DNA of 64,000 bases from Pelagibius litoralis (GTDB taxonomy: Bacteria; Pseudomonadota; Alphaproteobacteria; Kiloniellales; Kiloniellaceae), in NCBI RefSeq assembly GCF_011683915.1, contig NZ_JAAQPH010000011.1:151353-215352 (forward strand), written 5' to 3'. Made by a program: the position numbers and the translations under genes. Under the pieces are notes generated by a model that did not search any database, was not told the origin of the DNA, and saw only the letters and a program-made list of their open reading frames with translations. Below, in pieces: positions 49,238 through 57,922 of this stretch. Within the stretch, counting starts at the first letter, position 1, and every line of letters starts with the position of its first letter.

Positions 49238-50291
49238 ACTGTCGGCTGTGTTCGTTTTCGCCCTGGTACATGGCTTTCAGGTCGACCGTCGGGCGTTTTC
49301 CCAGATGTTGGAAATTCTCGTCCAGCCAGGCGTCGGCGCGGCGGTAACCGATCTCGAAGAGGTGTTCCAGGAAGGCCCACTCGGCGTTCACCTTGCTGGA
49401 AGCACCCAGCGGTTTGATTTCCTCTTCGGCTTCGATCCTATGCACCAGCACTTTCTTGTAGTCGCTTTCGTCCAGCTTACCTTCCTCCAGAAGCCGGGAG
49501 ACGAAATGGATGGCACGGAAATCCCGCAGCAGACTGGAATTGAAGGTGATCTCGTTCACCCGGTTGAGGATTTCGCGGGCGGACTTGGGGGAGCCCTTGC
49601 GGGTGATGGGATTCAACTGAACGATCACCACGTCATCGGAGCTGCAGCCTCTGAAGAAGGGAAAGAGCACCGGGTTACCCATGTAGCCGCCGTCCCAATA
49701 AGGCACGCCATCGATCTCCACAGCCTGATAGAGCAACGGCAGGCAGGCCGAAGCCATAACCATATCCGCAGTCAGTTCCCGGCGGTCGAAGACCTTCACG
49801 CGCCCGGTTTCCACATTGGTGGCGGAGATGAAGACCTTCATGCGGTCGCAGCTGCGCACCCGCTCAAAGTCCACCATCTCTTCCACCAGACCCTGCAGCG
49901 GATTGAGGTTCAGCGGGTTGAGCTCATAAGGCGATGCCAGACGGCCCAGCAAATCGAAGAAAAGGTAACTGGGCGAGGCATCGAGGCTCCAGTTGCCCAT
50001 GAAGATATCGATGGGGGTCCGTTGGATCGGGCTCTTCTTGCCCGCATCGCTGACCGCTTTCCAGAAACGGCGCAGGCATTGCCGGGCTCCCTCGTTGCCG
50101 TCGCGCATGATACCGTCGGCGACCACAGCGGCGTTCATGGCCCCGGCGCTGGTGCCGGAGATCGCTTCGATCTGAAGGCGATCGTCCTCCAGGATGCGGT
50201 CCAGGACGCCCCAGGTGAAGGCGCCGTGGGCACCGCCACCCTGGAGCGCCAGGTTGATCGGGCGTCGGCCTTTGCCTCCGGAAGCGCTCAT
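49236..50291 (-). CDS. Patatin-like phospholipase / PHB depolymerase-type protein
   Basis: A 351-residue cytoplasmic lipolytic enzyme with a Ser-Asp dyad. The oxyanion loop is LALQGGGAHGAF, the nucleophile is in GTSAGAMNA (GXSXG) and the Asp in YWDGGYMGNPVLFP (DGG). It overlaps the 3-hydroxybutyrate dehydrogenase gene by 4 bp. Patatin-like proteins in this setting often act on polyhydroxybutyrate granules or their surface lipids; that use is inferred from the operon partners. Confidence 0.88.
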   Translation of the reverse strand: MSASGGKGRRPINLALQGGGAHGAFTWGVLDRILEDDRLQIEAISGTSAGAMNAAVVADGIMRDGNEGARQCLRRFWKAVSDAGKKSPIQRTPIDIFMGNWSLDASPSYLFFDLLGRLASPYELNPLNLNPLQGLVEEMVDFERVRSCDRMKVFISATNVETGRVKVFDRRELTADMVMASACLPLLYQAVEIDGVPYWDGGYMGNPVLFPFFRGCSSDDVVIVQLNPITRKGSPKSAREILNRVNEITFNSSLLRDFRAIHFVSRLLEEGKLDESDYKKVLVHRIEAEEEIKPLGASSKVNAEWAFLEHLFEIGYRRADAWLDENFQHLGKRPTVDLKAMYQGENEHSRQ

Positions 50292-51070
50292 TGCGCCGTC
50301 CAGCCGCCATCCACCGGCAGGGCCGCGCCGGTGATCGAGGCTGCGGCGTCGCTGCAGAGGAAGACGGCGAGCCCGCCCAGTTGTTCCGTGGTGACGAACT
50401 GCTTGGTCGGCTGGCCGCCCAAAAGAACATCGCGGACCACCGCCTCCTCACTGATGCCGCGGGCCTTGGCGGTATCCGGGATCTGCTTTTCGACCAGCGG
50501 GGTCAGCACGTAGCCCGGGCAGATCGCATTGACTGTGACGCCATGCTCCGCGGATTCCAGGGCCACTGTCTTGGTCAGGCCAAGCATGCCGTGCTTGGCC
50601 GCGACATAGGCCGACTTGAAGGGCGAAGCGACCAGGCCGTGGGCCGAGGCGAGATTGATGATGCGGCCCCAGCCGCGCGCCTTCATGCCGCCCAGGGTCA
50701 GGCGGGTGGTGTGAAAGGCGCTGGTCAGGTTGATGGCCAGGATGGCGTCCCACTTGGCGGTCGGGAAGTCTTCGATCGGCTGGACGTTCTGGATGCCGGC
50801 ATTGTTCACCACCACGTCGACCTGTCCGAAGTCGCGGTCGGTCTGGGCGACCAGGGCCTCGATCTCGTCGGGCTTGGTCATGTCGGCGCCGTTGTAGGCG
50901 ACCTTGACGCTATGGTCCGCCGCCAGGCGCTTGCGTATTGCCTCGATCTCCGCTGCGTCGCCGAAGCCGTTCAGCATCACGTTCATGCCGGCGGCGGCCA
51001 TGGCTTCTGCGATGCCGAGGCCGATGCCGCTGGTCGAACCGGTGATGATGGCATTCTTGCCTTGGGTCAT
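50288..51070 (-). CDS. bdhA: 3-hydroxybutyrate dehydrogenase
   Basis: A 260-residue SDR oxidising D-3-hydroxybutyrate to acetoacetate with NAD+. Cofactor motif TGSTSGIGLGIAEAMA, NNAGIQ, catalytic ASAHGLVASPFKSAYVAAKHG (Ser, Tyr, Lys) and the substrate-site segment NAICPGYVLTPLVEKQIPDTAKARGISEEAV are characteristic of the family member. The C-terminus PVDGGWTAQ is typical as well. It lies between the acetoacetate decarboxylase and patatin genes. Confidence 0.93.
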   Translation of the reverse strand: MTQGKNAIITGSTSGIGLGIAEAMAAAGMNVMLNGFGDAAEIEAIRKRLAADHSVKVAYNGADMTKPDEIEALVAQTDRDFGQVDVVVNNAGIQNVQPIEDFPTAKWDAILAINLTSAFHTTRLTLGGMKARGWGRIINLASAHGLVASPFKSAYVAAKHGMLGLTKTVALESAEHGVTVNAICPGYVLTPLVEKQIPDTAKARGISEEAVVRDVLLGGQPTKQFVTTEQLGGLAVFLCSDAAASITGAALPVDGGWTAQ

Positions 51071-51098
51071 TGCGTTGTCTCCTAGATGTCTTGTGCCG

Positions 51099-51842
51099 TC
51101 AGGCCAGATAGTCGTGAAGGACGCGTCCGAAGGGCAGCGTCAGGTCTGCTTTATAGTGGCGTCCCCCGATCATGCGCTGCACCGGCAGGTCGGCCGCCGG
51201 GGCGTTCACATGAGGGACGAGATGCAGGCGCGCCGGGCCGCCATAGTGAAATTTCACGTCGATTTCTTCCAGGTTATAGGCAACCAGCTGGGCGACCAGA
51301 GGCTTGCCGGTGACGCAGGGCAGAAGCTTCAGGTTCACCTGGGTCTTTTTCAGGGCCTCGTTGCGCTTGGCCGGGTCTTTGATCAGGTTTTCGTGCTTAT
51401 AACCCATGGTGCCCAGGGCGACCAACTGGCCTGCGTAGTGCAGGCTGCCGGTCAGGGTGTCGGTTTCGACCCTGAGGTTCGGTTCGCCCCAACGCTTCGG
51501 GAAACCCCAGATTTCGCGGCCGGCCGAGATCGGTGGCTCATCGTTGAGGAACATCATCGCGGTATAGTTCACCGCTTCGCCCCGGAAACGGCAGGGAATC
51601 ACGACACCGGATTCCGCGTAGGACCCGAAGCCGGAACTGTCGGGCATGTTGATCCACTCGTAGTAGACCTGGTTGGAGCCGTCGGGCTCCAGGGGTTCGG
51701 GAACCAGCCGCCGGATCGCCTCAGGATCGCTTTCATAGATGATCACGAAGTACTCGCGCGACAGGAAGCGGTAGGGGCCGGCCGGATAGCTGGGGTTGCC
51801 CGGCGGCATCGAGGGCAGGGCAAGGATCTCGTCAGGGGTCAT
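51099..51842 (-). CDS. adc: Acetoacetate decarboxylase
   Basis: A 247-residue enzyme converting acetoacetate to acetone and CO2 through a Schiff base. The essential lysine is in GREIWGFPKRWGEPNL; YYEWINMPDSSGFGSYAESG and VPHVNAPAADLPV are also conserved. It is the first gene of a three-gene operon with bdhA and the patatin gene, 28 bp before bdhA. The upstream 200 bp (51843-52043) hold no gene. Confidence 0.92.
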   Translation of the reverse strand: MTPDEILALPSMPPGNPSYPAGPYRFLSREYFVIIYESDPEAIRRLVPEPLEPDGSNQVYYEWINMPDSSGFGSYAESGVVIPCRFRGEAVNYTAMMFLNDEPPISAGREIWGFPKRWGEPNLRVETDTLTGSLHYAGQLVALGTMGYKHENLIKDPAKRNEALKKTQVNLKLLPCVTGKPLVAQLVAYNLEEIDVKFHYGGPARLHLVPHVNAPAADLPVQRMIGGRHYKADLTLPFGRVLHDYLA

Positions 51843-52043
51843 CTGAGGCCTCTTAAGTCATGCATCGGCGCCCCGCGGCTTGGCCGCGTGACAACAGTCT
51901 GGTGCATTCCTCCGACATGGCCCCTCTTTTTGCGACGGGCTTCTCGTCAGTGCCGCCGGCCGGCAACGATGCATCGCCATGGCGGTTGGGGGTCAGATGG
52001 CGAACAGCGCCTTTGGTTACAAGTTCGCTTCAGGCATTCCGTA

Positions 52044-52367
52044 CTATGGCTCCGGCGTCGAACGCCGCGCCTCCAGGACCGCCGTGATCAGGTCTTCCGG
52101 TACGTCATCGGGCAAGGGGGCCGCGGGGTCGTCGAAAGACTGCTTGCCGAGTTTCGTGGCTTCCCGGTAGGCGGCCAGGTAATCGCGGCACTCGCGGCAG
52201 ATTTTGATGTGGAACTCGAACACTCTGCGTTGGCCGGCCGGTAGGCTGCCTTCCACATAGTCGAGCAGGAAATCCTCGAACTGGCGACAGGTGATCATCA
52301 GGGGCAGGTTGCGCAGCATTGCCCCTTTCATGAACCGCCAGGCTTTGCTGCCGTAACTTGGCGTCAT
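52044..52367 (-). CDS. Zinc-finger (zf-HC2) anti-sigma factor
   Basis: A 107-residue soluble protein. The HxxxCxxC motif is in FEFHIKICRECRDYLAAY (~residues 51-68) after the helix QFEDFLLDYVEGSLP. There is no transmembrane segment, so it would act as a cytoplasmic anti-sigma of redox- or zinc-responsive type. Its ATG overlaps the stop of the sigma gene (ATGA). Confidence 0.85.
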   Translation of the reverse strand: MTPSYGSKAWRFMKGAMLRNLPLMITCRQFEDFLLDYVEGSLPAGQRRVFEFHIKICRECRDYLAAYREATKLGKQSFDDPAAPLPDDVPEDLITAVLEARRSTPEP

Positions 52368-52999
52368 AGCGCATCTCCTCGCAGCAGCGGCTCGAGGAGT
52401 TTTTTCAGGGCGGCGCGGGCGCGATGCAGGCGCACCTTCACGTTGCCTTCCGAAATCCCCAGGGCTTCCGCCACTTCCGCGGTATCCAGCTCTTCGATGT
52501 CACGCAGCATCAGGACGATACGATAGCTTTCCGGCAGATCACGTATCTTTGATAGCACGACTTCGCGCTGTTCGGCTTGGCTGAGAATTTCCTCGGCCGT
52601 GCTCCGTTTGGTCCAGGGCGCCTCGATCCGACAGGCATTTTCATCGAAGTCCGGCAGCAGGGGGTCGATCAGGTCTTCCTGAAGCCGCTTGCGGTTGCGC
52701 AGCTTCATAAGTGCTTCGTTGACGGTAATGCGGTGCAGCCAGGTCGTCAGCTTGGAGCGGCCTTCGAATTTTCCGATGTTGCGCAGCGCCTTGATCAGCG
52801 CTTCCTGCACGCAGTCATCGGCCAGGCCGTCGTCCCTGACCAGGCGAAAGGCCACGGCGCGCATCCAGCCGGCGTTGGCGCGCACGAAACGGGTCGCGTG
52901 CGCGTCGCTGCCGGCCCTCAGGCCTGCGACCAGTTCCTCTTCCTCAGAGGGTGTTTCGGACAAAGTCCGCTCTTCCTGCAAGACGCCCTGTTCTGCCAT
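52364..52999 (-). CDS. ECF-type RNA polymerase sigma factor
   Basis: A 211-residue sigma70-family factor. Region 2 is VRANAGWMRAVAFRLVRDDGLADDCVQEALIKALRNIGKFEGRSKLTTWLHRITVN read in pieces; region 4 is LSKIRDLPESYRIVLMLRDIEELDTAEVAEALGISEGNVKVRLHRARAALKKLL in pieces. ATG 52999 is the best start by homology; the open frame extends to 53263 with an unrelated sequence. It forms an operon with its presumed anti-sigma and is divergent from a flavodoxin-like oxidoreductase gene. No consensus ECF promoter was recognisable upstream. Confidence 0.9.
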   Translation of the reverse strand: MAEQGVLQEERTLSETPSEEEELVAGLRAGSDAHATRFVRANAGWMRAVAFRLVRDDGLADDCVQEALIKALRNIGKFEGRSKLTTWLHRITVNEALMKLRNRKRLQEDLIDPLLPDFDENACRIEAPWTKRSTAEEILSQAEQREVVLSKIRDLPESYRIVLMLRDIEELDTAEVAEALGISEGNVKVRLHRARAALKKLLEPLLRGDAL

Positions 53000-53180
53000 T
53001 CGGCTTGTCGCACTCCCGCAGGGACACCCTAGCGCGCCTGGAGGGCCGAGGAAACAGGGTGCTATGGTGGTGTGGATTGCCGCGCAGTCGGCCGGTAGCG
53101 TTGTAACCGCAACGGGGATCGCGGCATCCAGCGGCAGATGTATCCGAAGCGACAACCAAAAAGAGATGGAACGAAGGACC

Positions 53181-53924
53181 ATGTTGAACGAACTGCAGGA
53201 AAACTGGTGCGCGCAGAAAACCTGGGACTTCAGCGGCCTGAAGGCGCTGTTCCTGAACTGCACCCTGAAGCGCAGCCCCGGTCAGTCCCATACCCAGGGG
53301 TTGATCGATATCTCCCGCACGATCATGGAGAAGAACGGGGTCGGCGTGGAGGTGCTGCGGCCGGTCGATCACGAGATCGCCTATGGCGTCAGCCCCGATA
53401 TGACCGAGCATGGCTGGGCAAAGGACGACTGGCCGGCACTCTACGAAAAGGTAAAGGCGGCGGAGATCCTGGTGATTACGACGCCGATCTGGCTGGGCGA
53501 GAAATCATCGGTCTGCACCAAGGTGATCGAGCGGCTCTATTCCTCCTCCGGCGATCTGAACGAGGCGGGCCAGTACGCCTACTATGGAAAGGTCGGCGGC
53601 TGTCTGGTGACCGGCAACGAGGACGGCGCCAAGCATTGCTCGATGAACGTTCTCTATTCCCTGCAGCATCTGGGCTATGCCATCCCGCCCCAGGCCGACG
53701 CCGCCTGGCTGGGCGAAGCCGGCCCCGGGCCGTCCTATCTGGATGCCGGGTCGGGTGGGCCGGAGAACGACTTCACCAACCGCAACACGACCTTCCTGAC
53801 GTGGAACCTGATGCATCTGGCAAGGATGCTGAAGGATGCCGGCGGCTTTCCGGTGCACGGCAATCAGCGCTCGCTCTGGGATGCCGGTTGCCGCTTCGAT
53901 CATCCGAACCCGGAATACCGCTGA
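53181..53924 (+). CDS. Flavodoxin-fold NAD(P)H-dependent FMN-reductase-family protein
   Basis: A 247-residue protein with the flavodoxin fold: LKALFLNCTLKRSPGQSHTQGL is the phosphate loop region, ILVITTPIWLGEKSSVCTKVIERLYS the second FMN loop and GGCLVTGNEDGAKHCSMNVLYSLQHLG the third. ATG 53181 has GAAGGA just upstream; ATG 53166 is an alternative. It is divergent from the ECF sigma gene and convergent with a multicopper oxidase gene. The acceptor is unknown. Confidence 0.87.
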   Translation: MLNELQENWCAQKTWDFSGLKALFLNCTLKRSPGQSHTQGLIDISRTIMEKNGVGVEVLRPVDHEIAYGVSPDMTEHGWAKDDWPALYEKVKAAEILVITTPIWLGEKSSVCTKVIERLYSSSGDLNEAGQYAYYGKVGGCLVTGNEDGAKHCSMNVLYSLQHLGYAIPPQADAAWLGEAGPGPSYLDAGSGGPENDFTNRNTTFLTWNLMHLARMLKDAGGFPVHGNQRSLWDAGCRFDHPNPEYR

Positions 53925-53932
53925 TCGGTCGT

Positions 53933-55372
53933 TTAACCCTCAACCGTGAACCAGGTCGCCATGCCGGCGGCCTGGTGCTCCAGCATGTGGCAGTGGATCA
54001 TCCACTTGCCGGGGTTGTCGGCGACGAAGGCGATCTTGGCGCGCTCCAGCGGGTCCACCAAAACGGTATCCTTCCAGGCGTCGCTGCTGCCGGCCTTGCC
54101 GTTCCTTTCGATCACGCGCACATGGTGGCCGTGCAGATGGATGGCATGGGGCCAGCGGGTGTCGTTGCGCAGGTCCATCGTCACGGTACGGCCCCGCGCG
54201 GCCGAGAATAGGGGCGCTTCGGCCATGCCGGCGACCCCGTTGAAGGACCACACGAGGCCATTGCTCACCAGCCTGCGGATATCCATCGCTTCGCCCTTGT
54301 GCACGGCCTGGGCCAGGTTGCCCATGGCGCCGCCCTCCATCAGCAGATCGACGGCCTGAGCGGATGCGAGATCCAATTGTGCCGGCAGCGGGTTGGCCGG
54401 CAGCGGATGCGGTGGGGTCGGCAGGGGCGCGGCGCGGGTCAGGCGCGCGGTCGGGTGGTACACAAGCCGCCCTGCGACCAGACGTTGGCCGCGGCTGACT
54501 TCGGTGATTGCCGCAGTATTGCCCGGGCCCAGGTCCATATCGATCAGGAGGTCGGCGCGCTCGCCTGGAGATAGCCTGATGTAGCCGTCGGTCAGTTCGC
54601 GCGGTGCGACCGGCTGGCCGTCCTCTGCCATCAGCCAGACCACATGATCCTCGATACGCAGTTCCAGGATGCGCGCGGTGCAGGTGTTGCAGAGCCTTAG
54701 ACGCAGTCGCTCACCCTGCGTCACCTGCGTTTCGAGCATATCCCGGCCGTTCAAGGTCAGGGTGTTGCCGAGGCGTCCGGCGTGGCTCCAATCCATCATC
54801 CGGCCGAAGGAGGCTTCGTCGATCTGTCCGTCGTCGCCCAGACGCCAGTCGTCGGCGACGATGGCGATATCCCGGTCGAAGTGCTGGTTTGGTTCCCGCT
54901 CATCGACGATCAGCAGACCATAGAGGCCGCGCGCCACCTGCTCCCAGGATCGGTTGTGCGGGTGGTACCAGAAGGTACCCGCATCCGGCACCCTGAAGCG
55001 ATAGTCGAAGCTCTCGCCCGGCGGCACGGCTTCCTGTGTCAGGCCCGCGACGCCGTCCATGGCGTTGTCGATGCGGATCCCATGCCAGTGCAGCGTGGTC
55101 GGCTGAGGGAGATCGTTCCGGAGCCGGACGGCGAGCTCCTCGCCCTGGCGGACCCGCAGTATGGGGCCGGGGGAAAGGCCGTCGTAGGACCAGATGCGCG
55201 TCGCGGGCTGGCCCGGCTCCAGAAGATGGGCCTCGCCGGGAATGGCGGTGAGTTGCTGCATGGTGGCAGCGGCGGCGGGATTCCCCAACCTCGGCAGGCC
55301 GAGCCCGATAGCGGCGATGCCGAGGCCGCCAACAAACTGGCGGCGATTCAGGCTTGGCAGGCTGTATCTCAT
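53933..55372 (-). CDS. Tat-exported multicopper oxidase
   Basis: A 479-residue periplasmic oxidase with three cupredoxin domains. The N-terminus is a Tat signal (LNRRQFVGGLGIAAIGLGL). All four copper-binding motifs are present: HWHG, WYHPH, HAIHLHGHHVRV and HCHMLEHQAAGM (with Cys, His and axial Met of the type 1 site). The methionine-rich segment of CueO is absent, so it may oxidise organics or metals other than Cu(I). ATG 55372 is chosen since it begins the Tat signal. It is 61 bp downstream of the binding-protein gene on the same strand. Confidence 0.92.
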   Translation of the reverse strand: MRYSLPSLNRRQFVGGLGIAAIGLGLPRLGNPAAAATMQQLTAIPGEAHLLEPGQPATRIWSYDGLSPGPILRVRQGEELAVRLRNDLPQPTTLHWHGIRIDNAMDGVAGLTQEAVPPGESFDYRFRVPDAGTFWYHPHNRSWEQVARGLYGLLIVDEREPNQHFDRDIAIVADDWRLGDDGQIDEASFGRMMDWSHAGRLGNTLTLNGRDMLETQVTQGERLRLRLCNTCTARILELRIEDHVVWLMAEDGQPVAPRELTDGYIRLSPGERADLLIDMDLGPGNTAAITEVSRGQRLVAGRLVYHPTARLTRAAPLPTPPHPLPANPLPAQLDLASAQAVDLLMEGGAMGNLAQAVHKGEAMDIRRLVSNGLVWSFNGVAGMAEAPLFSAARGRTVTMDLRNDTRWPHAIHLHGHHVRVIERNGKAGSSDAWKDTVLVDPLERAKIAFVADNPGKWMIHCHMLEHQAAGMATWFTVEG

Positions 55373-55433
55373 CGTTGGCTCCGCGGTTGTCCTGACTCTA
55401 TTTAGGCGCATCCGCCCGGCTTCCAAGCGCCGC

Positions 55434-56492
55434 TCAGCGCCTCTCGGTGACCGCGCTTTGCCATTCCGACAGGAAGGCGCGGCGTTTCAGGGCGTCGAGA
55501 AAGACCAGCAGGCCCGGGCCCAGGCGCACCGGGATCAGCGATCCCTCGTCACCTTCGGGCAGCACCGGGGCGAGGCTGACCTCGCCGGCGATGACGCGCT
55601 GGCCTTCCGGCGAGACGAGGAAGTCGACGAAGCTTCCGGCGTCGCCCGGGTTGTCGCTGCTTCGGGGGATCAGCGCCGTGCGCACCATCAACAGGGTGTA
55701 GTCCTCCGGATAGACGATGCCGATGGGCGCCCCGGCATCGCGCCGGGCCTGGGCATAGGACCCGAGGACGTTGTAGGCCACGGCGACCTCGCCGTTTTCC
55801 AGGAGGTCCAGCATCTCGCCGGAACAGCAGGAGAGCCGGGCGGAGAGATTGCCGAAAACCTCCATCAGGCGCCAATAGGTTTCCGACTGCAGGCTGTCCT
55901 GGGTTGCGAAGAGATAGCCCAGGCCACTGAGGTTGGGGTCGTAGGTAGCGATGCGTCCGGAAAAGCGCGCCTCTTCGCTGCGCAGAAGGTTCAGAAGCTC
56001 GAAGCGCGACTGCGGCGGCGTGGCGGCGAAGGCGCGGGTATCGTAAGCGATCACCGCCGGTTCGCGGGTGAAGCCGAAGATGCGCTCGCGCCAGCTTGCC
56101 CAGCGCGGCAGGCGCGCCGTCGCGACCGAGCGGTGGAGGCGTGCATGGCCGTCGTTCACCAGTTTGATTTGAAGATCCATGGCGGATGAGATGGCGAGGT
56201 CGTAGGTCTCGCCGTCGAAGGTCGCTGCCTCTTCCACGGCCTGATAGACGTCGCCGCTGATCGCCTGATGATAGACCAGCGCAAGATCGGGATGCACCGC
56301 GCGATAGGCGCGGATCAGACCGTCCATGGTGTCGGCGTCAGTCGTTCCGATGACATGCAGCACGGCGCGCGCATCGCCGTCGCGCAGCGCGGGATAACTG
56401 CGGGCCAGTTCGATCTCGATCGCCGCTGCGGGCCGCAGCAGGGCGAAGATAAGCAGCATGGCAAGGACGGCGCAGGGGAAAGGCTGTCTCAT
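55434..56492 (-). CDS. Periplasmic binding protein (Fe3+/AfuA-type) in a two-component operon
   Basis: A 352-residue type II periplasmic solute receptor. Signal segment CAVLAMLLIFALLRPAAA; the family course is LHVIGTTDADTMDGLIRAYRAVHPDLALVYHQAISGDVYQAV and later VAYNVLGSYAQARRDAGAPIGIVYPEDYTLLMVRTALIPR. No ABC permease or ATPase lies nearby. Its start overlaps the histidine kinase stop by ATGA, so it is made with the kinase and probably presents a ligand to it rather than to a transporter. Confidence 0.85.
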   Translation of the reverse strand: MRQPFPCAVLAMLLIFALLRPAAAIEIELARSYPALRDGDARAVLHVIGTTDADTMDGLIRAYRAVHPDLALVYHQAISGDVYQAVEEAATFDGETYDLAISSAMDLQIKLVNDGHARLHRSVATARLPRWASWRERIFGFTREPAVIAYDTRAFAATPPQSRFELLNLLRSEEARFSGRIATYDPNLSGLGYLFATQDSLQSETYWRLMEVFGNLSARLSCCSGEMLDLLENGEVAVAYNVLGSYAQARRDAGAPIGIVYPEDYTLLMVRTALIPRSSDNPGDAGSFVDFLVSPEGQRVIAGEVSLAPVLPEGDEGSLIPVRLGPGLLVFLDALKRRAFLSEWQSAVTERR

Positions 56493-57922
56493 GTCTCGGG
56501 TCTCGTGGTTTTGCCGGCTGCCCGGATCGGCGGAAAAATCAGGCGGACCTTCAGGCCCTGTGGTTCGTTGTTCTCAAGCCGCACCCGGCCACGGTGGGAC
56601 AGCATGACCTGGCGGACAATGGAAAGGCCGAGGCCGGAGCCGGCGGTCTGCGGTTCCACCGAACCCCGGCGAAACCGTTCGAAGACGAGATCCCGGTCCT
56701 TGCGCGGTACCCCAGGGCCGTGATCGATGATGCAGATCTCCGGCGCCGGGCCGGTGGGCACGCAAACCTGCACGAAGTCGTCCGGCGGTCCGTATTTGAT
56801 GGCGTTATCCAGAAGATTGCGAATAGCCTCCAGCAAGGCGATTTCGTCACCCTGTATCTCCACGTCTTCGGTCAGGTCCATGCGAAAGTCGATGCCACGC
56901 ATCTCGGCAGCGACTTCGAGATCGCGTACCGCGGTGCGGGCCAGATTGGCGAGCGAGAGGCGCTGGCGCTCAGCCCGCTCGGCCCGATAGGCGACCATCG
57001 CCTGGGCCAGCAGCTGCGTGGTCAGCTGCGAGGTTTCGTCGGCGGCGCGCAGCATACGGCGCAGGCTTTCTTCACTGGTTTTTTCCGGGCCGGCCTTCAG
57101 GCTGACTTCGGCCTGGGCTTTCAGGGCCGCCAGAGGTGTCCGGATACGGTGGGCCGCCTCGGCGATGAACTGCTGGCTGGTATCCAGGGTCAGGCGCAGA
57201 CGTTCCACGAAGTCGTTGATCGCATCGATCAGGGGCAGGATTTCGCGGGGCGCGGCAGTTTCCAAGGCCGAGAAGTCGTCGGAGGCGCGGGCCGCGAGGG
57301 CGCGCTCGATTTCATGAACCGGCTTCAGGGTCCGGCTGATGGCGATCCAGGCGAGCAGGCCGGCCAGGGCCAGAAAGCCGCCCCCGACGCCGGCGGCGGA
57401 AAGCGCGATGCTGGTGGTCAGGGCTCCGTGGGCCTCACGGGTCTGGGCGACGGTGATGAGGATGGTCTGGCGCGAACCGCCGCTGAGGATCGACCGGCGT
57501 GTTGTCGCCACGCGGACTGTATCGCCGCGGTACTGGGCGGTGAAGAAAAGGGGCGTATCCTCGCTTTTGGGCAGCTCGCCGCTCGGCAGGTCGTCATAGC
57601 CGGTGATGAGGGCGCCCCCGCCCCCGGCGATGCGATAGAAGACCCGGTCCTCGCCGGCCAGGCCCAGCATTTCCAGCGCCGCATAAGGCAGGTCGACGGC
57701 GACGGCGCCCTCCACGACCCGGACCTGTTCGGCGATGGCGATGGCCGAGGCACCGAGGATGTTGTCCTGGGTTGCATCGGCGGCGCGCCCGGCGACGGCC
57801 TGCACGGAGAGATAGAGCAGAACCGCGAGCCCGGCGAAGACCAGCAGCAATTGGCCGAGCAGCCGGCGGCGCAGCGACCAGGTTGTCCCCGACAGGCTGG
57901 ATGGTTCCCGTTTGAGCGTCAT
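56489..57922 (-). CDS. TctE-like sensor histidine kinase
   Basis: A 477-residue kinase. TM1 is at ~residues 20-42 and TM2 at ~170-192, with a ~125-residue periplasmic sensor domain of the TctE N-terminal kind. The HAMP region is followed by HisKA with His in FIAEAAHRIRTPLAALKAQ and a HATPase domain with RNLLDNAIKYGP, HGPGVP and GSGLGLSIVRQ. It overlaps both the regulator gene and the binding-protein gene by 4 bp. It is adjacent to and divergent from TctCBA, whose expression it likely controls. Confidence 0.9.
   Translation of the reverse strand: MTLKREPSSLSGTTWSLRRRLLGQLLLVFAGLAVLLYLSVQAVAGRAADATQDNILGASAIAIAEQVRVVEGAVAVDLPYAALEMLGLAGEDRVFYRIAGGGGALITGYDDLPSGELPKSEDTPLFFTAQYRGDTVRVATTRRSILSGGSRQTILITVAQTREAHGALTTSIALSAAGVGGGFLALAGLLAWIAISRTLKPVHEIERALAARASDDFSALETAAPREILPLIDAINDFVERLRLTLDTSQQFIAEAAHRIRTPLAALKAQAEVSLKAGPEKTSEESLRRMLRAADETSQLTTQLLAQAMVAYRAERAERQRLSLANLARTAVRDLEVAAEMRGIDFRMDLTEDVEIQGDEIALLEAIRNLLDNAIKYGPPDDFVQVCVPTGPAPEICIIDHGPGVPRKDRDLVFERFRRGSVEPQTAGSGLGLSIVRQVMLSHRGRVRLENNEPQGLKVRLIFPPIRAAGKTTRPET

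Noticed and set aside
51843..52043. Short plus-strand frames upstream of adc and around the anti-sigma gene
   Set aside because: No ribosome-binding site and no recognisable protein features; they run antisense into the anti-sigma gene.
52999..53263. Longer N-terminus for the ECF sigma factor
   Set aside because: The extension has no sigma-factor homology and runs through the divergent promoter region and into the start of the neighbouring flavodoxin-fold gene on the other strand.
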